Notes under the pieces: model-generated
Databases searched by the model: none
What the model was told of the DNA's origin: nothing
What the model saw: only the letters and a program-made list of their open reading frames with translations
Shown: positions 29,601 through 35,438 of the stretch, in pieces
Numbering within the stretch: the stretch's first letter is position 1
How the letters are laid out: every line of letters begins with the position of its first letter
From: an uncultured Mesonia sp.
GTDB lineage: Bacteria; Bacteroidota; Bacteroidia; Flavobacteriales; Flavobacteriaceae
NCBI GenBank assembly: GCA_958296185.1
Contig: CATQIB010000001.1
Location: 49,379-113,378 of the forward strand
DNA: 64,000 nt
Direction of reading: 5' to 3'
Translations under genes and position numbers: made by a program

Positions 29601-31161
29601 ATTAGATAGAAAAGGTTTCAATGGATCAACGGCAGGTTATATAGATAAGTTTACATATACTTATATAGACAAGCTCACTTATACTTATAAGGTTAATAGT
29701 AATCTTTTGGAAAGGGTGGATGATATAGCCTCCTCTTTGGAGGGTTATCAGGAAAATATTAGTAACATCGTAGACTTTACCTATGACATCAATGGCAATT
29801 TGATTTCTGATAAGGAAAAAGAGATAACAGAAATAAGTTACAACCATCTCAATTTACCTTTGCGAATAAGTAAAAACAATGATAATGAAGGCTATATCGA
29901 GTATGTATATGATGCCACTGGGGTGAAACTGGAAAAGACAGTAACCGACCTAAGTACTTCTTCGGCATTGAGCACAGCTTATGCAGGTAATTATATCTAT
30001 GAAAACAACGAACTTAAATTTATAAGCCACCCCGAGGGGTATGCGCAACCAAAGGATGCTAGCGACTATGCTCAAGGTTTTGACTATGTTTATCAATATA
30101 AGGACCATTTGGGGAACGTCCGACTGTCCTACAGCGACCTCGATGGAAACGGTAGTATAGACCCGAATACCGAAATCCTTAACGAGAAAAATTATTATCC
30201 ATTTGGGCTTGAACATAAAGGATACAATAATGTCGTCAATGGCGTTGAGAATAACTATAAGCACTATCAAGGACAGGAATGGACAGAAGACCTCGGTTTA
30301 AATGTTCACGAATTTAAATTTAGAATAAGTGACCCAGCCATTGGAAGGTTCTGGCAAGTTGATCCATTAGCTGAAAAATTTGCACATAATGGAGTGTATA
30401 ATTTTTCTGAAAATAGAGTTATTGATGGCATAGAATTAGAAGGTTTAGAGAGGTTAGATTTTAGATATACTTTGGATGACAATGGTTATGCTCAATTTTC
30501 TAGTTTAACTATTGATTTTGAGCAAGACTTTAGCGCAAACTACAATCTAAATGGAAGAAACACTTCTTTTGAAACAATAAGTAAAATTAATGGATGGTCA
30601 GAGAATGACCCTGTCGTGCAGAAAGGGATAGATAAATTGCGTTCTGATAATGCTAGTAATGGAGGTAATTTTTCAGATAATTATTATGCTGAATTTGGAG
30701 GTTTCTTAATAAATAATTCAATACCATCAATGTCAAGTATAAGAAATGATAAAAATTCAATGGGAGCAATAAAAGATGGGGTTAGCAGTGTTACAGGTTT
30801 TTTGGATAATACCACAGGTTTTGGCAATGGTAAAGGAGCTCCTTTATTCCATCTCTACGAAAATATGGTAAGAAAAAATGACGACACTGGTTATGACAAA
30901 TTAATGCATTTTTCATTTACAGCTAAATATGCAACATATGGTGTAGGTTTGTTTATGGGAGAAATGAAAGAATTCTTTAAGGATGAAGTCCCTAGTTGGT
31001 TTGGTAATGATAAAGGTTGGGATAATATGGATATTAAAGCGAATCAGCGAGGTAATAGTTATATGCTAAATATTATTAGACAAATTGGAGCTAATGACCC
31101 AACATCTTTACACAATAGTTCCTTGTTTAATAATAATCTTAATAAAGGAAGAAGATTTTAG
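26665..31161 (+). CDS. RHS cassette 2: DUF6443-RHS protein with DKxxHF-type tip
   Basis: The start chosen is ATG 26665 (MKRTLFIPTVLLSLIGYGQS, signal peptide) rather than the track start, giving 1498 residues. DUF6443 comes first (YFDGLGRLKQTVVRGGKDGD, MEQGAPGTSW). A tandemly duplicated beta-rich module of about 2 x 120 residues is inserted after YVLPPGS. YD repeats follow, then the RHS core (YKDHLGNVRLSY, an EF-hand-like DLDGNGSIDPNTEIL, NYYPFGLEHKGYNN), ending VDPLAEKF and ENRVIDGIELEGLE. The tip of about 240 residues contains DKLMHFSFTAKYA, GEMKEFFKDE, DNMDIKANQRG. The constellation looks catalytic or metal-binding, but I do not recognise its family. A membrane-protein gene follows with no gap. 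Confidence 0.82.
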   Translation: MKRTLFIPTVLLSLIGYGQSLPTDSENYVHTRTYKVETTTGNVSPDEVLENVSYFDGLGRLKQTVVRGGKDGDKVIITPVVYDSYGRQTKEYLPYVKHRPTTTLLGYENNDVVIPELETYYINQYPNEINQTSPNPYSEKVFELSPLNRVMEQGAPGTSWKADGASDNDHTIKFGYQTNQFEEVAYFKMVFPDPQNTEEPKLFRDGYYATAQLYKQITKDENWQPNQLYPNDHTTQEFTNKLGQVVLKRTFNEGQNHDTYYVYDDYGNLTYVLPPGSFSTTDDVIVYSRPEGAINYPWTRLVEVDEGLAAEYEHLLEDYDNEQILNVDLSAEYGGQGGFSISPSSNGEELIFNINFTATEAFALQQGQLVSLEEFGIFNNTELGRLEGEGYNYIFTISENNILIRGDGKVNNINKVFSSGATLAYSKNYPWVDYMNVEPEYVDQYYTALEGYENEDILTAIVPNEYNGLGGLNISVSEDDIVTLTLNSSYTGSFSLRTGVVIPLELGRSIEDRILGTIEGEGYEYVFSIYENNLRIEGEGVLVGHSYVWQVSNPMTVSQTDIYDELIYIYHYDHRNRLIEKKIPGKGWEHMVYDNQDMPVLTQDANLRSTNDWLFTKYDRLGRVAYTGSHHYVPSSGSTDENKGRKELQDILDNENFTDREERTTTANTVAGAGSFYYTNTHYPTASIDIYTINYYDSYLNTGDPNGNIFSVPTTVEGQSVTTATQGLPTVSKVRVLESNPPQFITVLTAYEEKRLTAVYTATDNPYLGTQDEIKTKLDENFIGKVKYTKHGHSKQGKSPITVTDSYTYDYEGKLIEHTQTGLHSTLSKERLVLNHYDELGQLTNKKVGGTAPVLSQTVDELQQVDFKYNIRGWLKNINDPANLANDLFAFGIGYDSGQNALYNGNISSTSWKTATPPTGPGSSPVPADRGYKYTYDALNRIKSADYSASYTTAQGSSLLPENYTLSKVKYDKRGNIIELDRKGFNGSTAGYIDKFTYTYIDKLTYTYKVNSNLLERVDDIASSLEGYQENISNIVDFTYDINGNLISDKEKEITEISYNHLNLPLRISKNNDNEGYIEYVYDATGVKLEKTVTDLSTSSALSTAYAGNYIYENNELKFISHPEGYAQPKDASDYAQGFDYVYQYKDHLGNVRLSYSDLDGNGSIDPNTEILNEKNYYPFGLEHKGYNNVVNGVENNYKHYQGQEWTEDLGLNVHEFKFRISDPAIGRFWQVDPLAEKFAHNGVYNFSENRVIDGIELEGLERLDFRYTLDDNGYAQFSSLTIDFEQDFSANYNLNGRNTSFETISKINGWSENDPVVQKGIDKLRSDNASNGGNFSDNYYAEFGGFLINNSIPSMSSIRNDKNSMGAIKDGVSSVTGFLDNTTGFGNGKGAPLFHLYENMVRKNDDTGYDKLMHFSFTAKYATYGVGLFMGEMKEFFKDEVPSWFGNDKGWDNMDIKANQRGNSYMLNIIRQIGANDPTSLHNSSLFNNNLNKGRRF

Positions 31162-31407
31162 ATGAGTAAAATTATTAAAATTATACTGTTATTAGTGATA
31201 ATAGTTATTGAAATAATAGCGATATCACTATTATATAATAAGTGGTTCGATACTCTTGATATGATAAATAGTGATGCTACTTTTAGTCCTGAAGAATATT
31301 ATAATAGACCTAGTAAAATATGGGAAAACATAATATTTTATTCTGCAATCATTTTATTTTTATTAGCAGACTTTATTTATATTAAAAAAGTTTTATTAAA
31401 GAAATAA
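31162..31407 (+). CDS. two-helix membrane protein, candidate immunity for RHS cassette 2
   Basis: The 81-residue protein has two transmembrane helices (about 5-25 and 57-75) separated by a loop with FSPEEYYNRPSKIWE. It starts at the base following the toxin stop, so translation is probably coupled. Position points to immunity. A membrane location suggests that the cognate tip acts at or near the inner membrane, or in the periplasm. No family was recognised. Confidence 0.6.
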   Translation: MSKIIKIILLLVIIVIEIIAISLLYNKWFDTLDMINSDATFSPEEYYNRPSKIWENIIFYSAIILFLLADFIYIKKVLLKK

Positions 31408-31417
31408 TACAAGAAAA

Positions 31418-31442
31418 GCCACTCTTCCAGAGTGGTTTTTTT
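31418..31442 (+). terminator. terminator after RHS cassette 2
   Basis: CCACTCT and AGAGTGG form a 7-bp stem with a 3-nt loop, followed by seven T. It closes the plus-strand cassette and abuts the stop of the convergent XRE gene, so it may serve both. Confidence 0.85.
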
Positions 31443-31770
31443 ATGCGTAAGTATTACGAGCTTTAGCATCACGAATTAATGCATTAATCGTAGTAAAGAT
31501 ATGCTCTCTATCTTCATTGTTCAACTTCTGTAAACTGGTAACAACATCAACAATATTTTTATCAAGTTCCAAATCAGATAAGCCAGTTAAATAATCCAAA
31601 GATACTTCGAGGGCTTTAGCAATCTTAAATGCTGTCTCAATAGATGGTTTTACTTCGTCTCGTTCGTAACGACCAATCACAGGAGCGTGTACACCAATCT
31701 GTTTAGCAAGTTCATCTTGCGACATCTTCCTTTTTTTACGAGTAATTAATAAGCGTTCACCAAACAACAT
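31441..31770 (-). CDS. XRE-family helix-turn-helix regulator
   Basis: The N-terminal HTH (residues about 5-60) shows GERLLITRKKRKMSQDELAK, IGVHAPVIGRYERDEVKPSI and ETAFKIAKALEVSLDYLTG, the SinR/Cro-like fold. A short C-terminal helical tail (NNEDREHIFTTINALIRDAK) is likely a dimerisation segment. At 109 residues it is typical of phage- or island-type repressors. It is convergent with RHS cassette 2 and divergent from the 31913 gene. It may regulate itself or that divergent promoter. A related regulator with a similar tail sits after RHS cassette 3 (54303-54671). Confidence 0.88.
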   Translation of the reverse strand: MLFGERLLITRKKRKMSQDELAKQIGVHAPVIGRYERDEVKPSIETAFKIAKALEVSLDYLTGLSDLELDKNIVDVVTSLQKLNNEDREHIFTTINALIRDAKARNTYA

Positions 31771-31847
31771 AAGTTCTAAATATATCGGTTAAATAAAGTA
31801 ATACGCAAATATATAAAACATAAAGTATCTATCTAAATATTAAATTG

Positions 31848-31879
31848 TTTGACAAATAAGAACATATTTTATACTTTTG
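31848..31879 (+). promoter_or_regulatory. canonical Bacteroidota promoter (-33/-7)
   Basis: TTTG at 31848-31851 and TACTTTTG at 31872-31879 are separated by 20 bp, the ideal Bacteroidota -33/-7 layout. The track's TTG start at 31877 lies inside this -7 box, so translation must start later, at ATG 31913. Confidence 0.7.
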
Positions 31880-31912
31880 GACAATATATGTTCTAAAAAA
31901 TATTTTTCAACA

Positions 31913-32245
31913 ATGTTAGATACGACCAATGCCAACAACTACTCATACATCACAAAACATCTTGAAATCCACATTTTAGGAGGTTTAAAGACCAATAAAT
32001 TAGAGAGTTTACGAGTAACCATTAGCATCCAAAAACTAAAGCAGTTCAACGTAGTTAGACAAAGCATTGATTTATACAACGACAATCAAATAGAAAAGTT
32101 AGTTAGGAAAATAGAAGGACAACCAACACAAAAAGCACAACGTGCAGGACATAATGTAGGTTATCCTATATATAAGCAACGTCAACTTGAAAGGCAAATT
32201 GAAAGATTAACTAATCCTTGGCCAAACACCAGTCTGAAATATTAG
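31913..32245 (+). CDS. mobile-element-type protein fragment
   Basis: The start was moved from the track's TTG (inside a promoter box) to ATG 31913, giving 110 residues. The region HLEIHILGGLKTNKLESLRV, then RQSIDLYNDNQIEKLVRKI, resembles the N-terminus of a much longer protein that I associate with Bacteroidota plasmids and integrative elements. Here it stops early, with an unrelated basic tail (YPIYKQRQLERQIERL), so it looks like a truncated relic that still has a good promoter. The family identity is from memory and unsure. Confidence 0.4.
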   Translation: MLDTTNANNYSYITKHLEIHILGGLKTNKLESLRVTISIQKLKQFNVVRQSIDLYNDNQIEKLVRKIEGQPTQKAQRAGHNVGYPIYKQRQLERQIERLTNPWPNTSLKY

Positions 32246-32250
32246 AAGTT

Positions 32251-32721
32251 ATGAAAAGAGTAATAATATTAACTTGCATACTTTTCTTAATACTAAGTAG
32301 TTGTAAATCTACTGGGGTAAGATCTTTTTACTGTTTGTCAAAAGATAAGTGCATAACCGTTTGGGAAACAAGGGATAATAGTACGTTTATTATTCTTGGA
32401 AAATATAATAGTTCAACAACACCTTCTGATGATTATATTAAATTGATTAATATTACTAATGCTGTTGATTGGTATGCAAGTGTTATATTTACTAAGGATG
32501 ATAAGTTGCTTGTTGATGTTGTCGATGATAATACAAAAGTTATTAGTCAATCTTCAAAAGGCACTATAGAGTTATATAATAATATAAAGACTTTGAATGA
32601 TAGCTTGTATACTTATTTTGATGGTAACTACAGGCGTTACAAGAATGACGTTGAATATATTAGTATAGATATAAAGGAAAACTATGCCACAGATAAAACG
32701 GGTAAAAAAATAGGACAATAG
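32251..32721 (+). CDS. lipoprotein of unknown function
   Basis: The start was set at ATG 32251 because it begins a proper lipoprotein signal: MKRVIILTCILFLILSSCKS, with the lipobox LSSC. The track's earlier start overlaps the previous gene. The mature part of about 140 residues looks like a small beta-rich domain (CLSKDKCITVWETRDNSTFI). It follows the preceding fragment by 5 bp. An orphan immunity lipoprotein is conceivable in this island, but nothing in the sequence proves it. Confidence 0.5.
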   Translation: MKRVIILTCILFLILSSCKSTGVRSFYCLSKDKCITVWETRDNSTFIILGKYNSSTTPSDDYIKLINITNAVDWYASVIFTKDDKLLVDVVDDNTKVISQSSKGTIELYNNIKTLNDSLYTYFDGNYRRYKNDVEYISIDIKENYATDKTGKKIGQ

Positions 32722-32734
32722 TTTTAAGAACAGA

Positions 32735-32761
32735 AAGTCATATAATTAGAATGGCTTTTTT
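32735..32761 (+). terminator. terminator between convergent genes
   Basis: AAGTCAT pairs with ATGGCTT (one G-T pair) around a 9-nt loop and is followed by T6. It lies between the lipoprotein gene and the minus-strand gene ending at 32764. Confidence 0.55.
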
Positions 32762-32763
32762 AT

Positions 32764-33075
32764 TTATAAAGCAACCTTATTTTTATTAAAAAAACCCTTA
32801 TATCTTTTTTTAGTCGGAATTGTGTATACTATCGGCACTTTTCTTTGCAGTAGCGTTACAGCTGGCAAATTATCTTTCTTTACTTTTAGACTATCCATTT
32901 TTGGAAGTATCGGGCAAAAGCACGGTTCTACCTTATAAAAACGTGGCTCGAAATGATAGACCTTTGTAGTGTCCTTTTTAACGGTCTTTTTTTCCTGTGC
33001 GGAAACCACGCAGAAAGCAAGTAGGAAAGTTATTGTAAAGAATACCCCCCCCCCGCTCCCGCACGATTGAAGCAT
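32764..33075 (-). CDS. small secreted protein, 5' end cut by an IS3 element
   Basis: The 103-residue frame has a hydrophobic signal (VFFTITFLLAFCVVSAQ) and a short basic, proline-rich mature region. Its apparent ATG is built at the junction with the IS3 end at 33076, so the native start was probably lost or altered. A run of ten G (minus strand) at 33045-33054 lies within codons 8-11, just before the signal sequence. Changes in its length would switch the frame. The function is not recognised. Confidence 0.4.
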   Translation of the reverse strand: MLQSCGSGGGVFFTITFLLAFCVVSAQEKKTVKKDTTKVYHFEPRFYKVEPCFCPILPKMDSLKVKKDNLPAVTLLQRKVPIVYTIPTKKRYKGFFNKNKVAL

Positions 33076-33179
33076 TGTAGGCTTCCCTTTTTTGGGACAC
33101 CTTAAAGTTCGATAAATAATTATTATTTAAGTTAGATTTGATGAAGAATTTAAATTCTTCATCAAATCTGGGCATATAT

Positions 33180-33900
33180 TCTTTAGGTGATTTATTTCCT
33201 AAGGATTTATGTGGATGGTTAAAATTATAGTCCTCTCTCCAAATTATCGCTTATTTTTTGCAATTGATATTTGTCATTGAAGTAATAGACATCTAATATA
33301 TCTTCTCTAAAGAATCGATTAAAACGTTCGATATATCCGTTTTGCATTGGTTTTCTAGGTTGTGTATATTTAATTTCTATAAAGCTCTTTTGACACCAGT
33401 TCATAAAGGTCTTAGAGATAAATTCTGGTCCGTTATCACATCTTATATATTTTGGTGTGCCTATTTCTTCTTTTAAACGTTCTAATGTATCTACTACAGC
33501 TCTAACTGGATATGATAGTCCTGCTTCAATGGCTAAAGCTTCTCGATTACAATCGTCAATAACGTTAAATACGCGCACCTTTATAACATCGGTAAGTACA
33601 TCACTCATAAAGTCCATACTTCAGCATTCATTGAGCTGCGTAGGTGTTTCCAAAGGTTGTTATACGCGTTTTACTAAACGCTTTTTGTGCTTATTCCTTA
33701 AACTTAGTTTCATATCTCTATAAATGCGAAGCACTCGCTTTCTATTTCATTTTAAGCCTTCACGACGGATTTTATGAAAATACTCATCAAAACCTTTAGT
33801 TAGATAGGATTCCGCAAGCTCTGTGAGTTTATCAATGACTTCGCTGTCATCTTTCTTGCGCTGATAATACCACATTGACCTACTTAAACCTACAACTTTG
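33180..33900 (-). pseudogene. IS3 element A OrfB (integrase) remnant
   Basis: The longest open piece (33225-33617) holds the rve/DDE core: NVIDDCNREALAIE, YIRCDNGPEFIS and QNGYIERFNRFFRED, giving all three acidic residues. The C-terminal part (DYNFNHPHKSLGNKSPKEY) continues in another frame below 33240, and the upstream HTH_21 part is split by further shifts and stops. Boundaries are approximate. Confidence 0.7.
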
Positions 33901-33970
33901 CAGGCTCGTACAATGGGCACTGTAAACTCCTTAACAAGTTATTTGACACGAACTCGCTTGTCGGAAGGCT

Positions 33971-34168
33971 TTAGAACTTTTTTGACAATACGTCCTTCAA
34001 CATCTTATTATCTAAACTCACATCCGCATACTTTTGTTTGAGCCTGTTGTTTTCCTCTTCAAGTTCCTTCAACCTCTTAAGTTGTTGCTGTTCCATACCC
34101 CCATACTTCTTACGCCAATAATAGAATGTACTTTTGTCAATCCCTAATTCGCTTGATAAAACGCCCAC
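33971..34168 (-). pseudogene. IS3 element A OrfA remnant
   Basis: The 65-residue frame shows the helix-turn-helix DKSTFYYWRKKYGGM and the leucine-zipper-like coil LKELEEENNRLKQKYADV, ending MLKDVLSKKF as in IS3 OrfA. The first helix lies upstream in a different frame, so the gene is broken. Confidence 0.7.
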
Positions 34169-34482
34169 AGATCTTCCTTGTTTGTTTTCCTTGAGTACCT
34201 TGATTATCTGACTCTCGCTAAATTTGCTTTTTTTTCATTGTGACAGTTTGAATTTAAAATTAATAAATTAGAATTTATAACTGTCCTGTTTTTTAGGGAT
34301 GCCTACAAAATCAATTTGATATAACATTTAATAAGGGTATCTTTAACGAGTATTATCTAGAAACAAAAAAACGTTTTTCACATTATTCGTTATATGTTTT
34401 TTTTTAATAGAAAATGAGAATGTTGTTTATAAAACTATTGAGTTAAAACCTTTTATCGAAGGCCGAATATTATTTATATAAA

Positions 34483-34845
34483 TCATTCAAATAAACTATA
34501 TTCTTTTTCTATTCTTTCCGTCAATTCTATGTAATAATTCTTTTTTTCTGTAGTAAGCTTTTGTTCTAGTTGAAATATGTGTTTAACAATTGATAAAAGA
34601 TCATTTTTTTGTTTTAAAACAAATAATTTTCCAACTTGAATATTTAATTGATCACAAATTAAAAGAAGTATTTCCCAATTACTACTATGTTCTGCCCTTT
34701 CAATACGTCCGATAGTGGTAGAAGTGCAATCAGTTAAAAGTGCTAACTCTCCTTGAGATAAGCCTTTTTTTAATCTAGCCAATTTGATAATGCAACCAAT
34801 TTGAAGTCGTATTAGCCTTATCTTAGTTTTATTCACACCACTCAT
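34483..34845 (-). CDS. XRE-family regulator of the SusCD-M16 locus (candidate)
   Basis: The 120-residue protein has a basic N-terminus (KTKIRLIRLQIG) and an HTH domain at about 15-75 (IIKLARLKKGLSQGELALLT, STTIGRIERAEHSSNWEILL). The C-terminal helical tail contains QKNDLLSIVKHIFQLEQKL. It is divergent from the SusC gene. Its own upstream region contains a perfect 14-bp inverted repeat that could be its operator. The natural inference is that it controls itself and perhaps the plus-strand transcript that begins opposite. Confidence 0.85.
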   Translation of the reverse strand: MSGVNKTKIRLIRLQIGCIIKLARLKKGLSQGELALLTDCTSTTIGRIERAEHSSNWEILLLICDQLNIQVGKLFVLKQKNDLLSIVKHIFQLEQKLTTEKKNYYIELTERIEKEYSLFE

Positions 34846-34865
34846 AGCGTAAATGTTGAAAAAAA

Positions 34866-34909
34866 AATAGTTTTTATTCGATACAAATTTGGGTTGAATA
34901 AAAACTATT
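34866..34909. promoter_or_regulatory. 14-bp perfect inverted repeat, candidate operator
   Basis: AATAGTTTTTATTC (34866-34879) and its exact reverse complement (34896-34909) are separated by 16 bp. They lie 21 bp upstream of the XRE ATG and immediately before the plus-strand -7 boxes. Half-site spacing of about three helical turns between centres suits binding by a dimer pair. Confidence 0.55.
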
Positions 34910-34911
34910 TA

Positions 34912-34938
34912 TATATTTGTTTGAATAACATATATTTG
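34912..34938 (+). promoter_or_regulatory. twin -7 promoter elements
   Basis: TATATTTG occurs twice, at 34912-34919 and 34931-34938, each matching TAnnTTTG. Either would start a plus-strand transcript running through the hairpin at 34984-35092 towards susC, with a leader of roughly 500 nt. Confidence 0.5.
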
Positions 34939-34983
34939 CGATTCTTCTTTAGATAAAATATTAGAAGCATTCGCTTTGAATCT

Positions 34984-35092
34984 CGGATTGAAAACTGGTA
35001 ATTTTTAGACAACGAGAGGATAAGCAAGGATGCTCACGACCCGGGCGTGAGTACTCGCTTATCGTTGTCAGGTATACCAGTACCCCAATCCG
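34984..35092 (+). ncRNA. candidate structured RNA: long five-helix hairpin upstream of susC
   Basis: Nested complementary segments form one long imperfect hairpin: CGGATTG/CAATCCG, ACTGGTA/TACCAGT, GACAACGA/TCGTTGTC, TAAGC/GCTTA (with a 5-nt GAGGA bulge) and CTCACG/CGTGAG around a 7-nt ACCCGGG loop. A second small hairpin follows (GTAAG/CTTAC, 35093-35108). It lies downstream of two -7 boxes, so transcription is plausible. It could be a leader element, a small RNA or a DNA-level hairpin. No known RNA family was recognised. Confidence 0.5.
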
Positions 35093-35358
35093 GTAAGTAG
35101 AGGCTTACGCCTATTTTTATAGGGTCCTTTTTAAATTTCAAGGCAGATATTTCTATTTTTTAGGTTATGAAGTTCGCTTCACTATACTTAAATGTATACT
35201 AACACCCAAAAGCCTATGAGATAAAAATGAATGTTGAAGTTTTGAGTTACTACACAAAACCATATTATAATGAGTTGGTAAACTTTTGGTTGAAAATTTA
35301 TTTGAAGTAAGAGAATTACTCCTCACAACGCTCTAAATAAAAGTTTGAGTTTACTGCT

Positions 35359-35399
35359 AAAAAAAAGCCCTCCTAAAGCTTTGCACGGCTAGGAAGGCT
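35359..35399 (-). terminator. minus-strand terminator in the susC leader
   Basis: Read on the minus strand, AGCCTTCCTA pairs with TAGGAGGGCT (one mismatch) and is followed by a T tract. It would end a transcript running antisense to the 5' end of susC. No minus-strand gene lies upstream, so an antisense RNA is possible. Confidence 0.45.
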
Positions 35400-35438
35400 A
35401 GATATTAATTTACTAAACGTAATTAACTATACAAAGTT

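Larger units (their letters stand above)
33076..34307 (-). mobile_element. degenerate IS3-family element A
   Basis: The ends carry an imperfect inverted repeat: TGTAGGCTTCCCT at 33076 and its mirror (TGTAGGCATCCCT on the minus strand) ending at 34307, giving 1232 bp. No clear target duplication was seen. Both transposase genes are broken by frameshifts and stops, so the copy is dead unless complemented. It is a different IS3 type from copies B1 and B2. Confidence 0.75.

Noticed and set aside
34984-35092. Integron attC site or CRISPR-associated RNA as the identity of the hairpin
   Set aside because: The helix ends do not match the attC core consensus (RYYYAAC/GTTRRRY), and no integrase, cas gene or repeat array is present.
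34912-35110. Retron or diversity-generating element
   Set aside because: No reverse transcriptase gene or template/variable repeat pair was found nearby.
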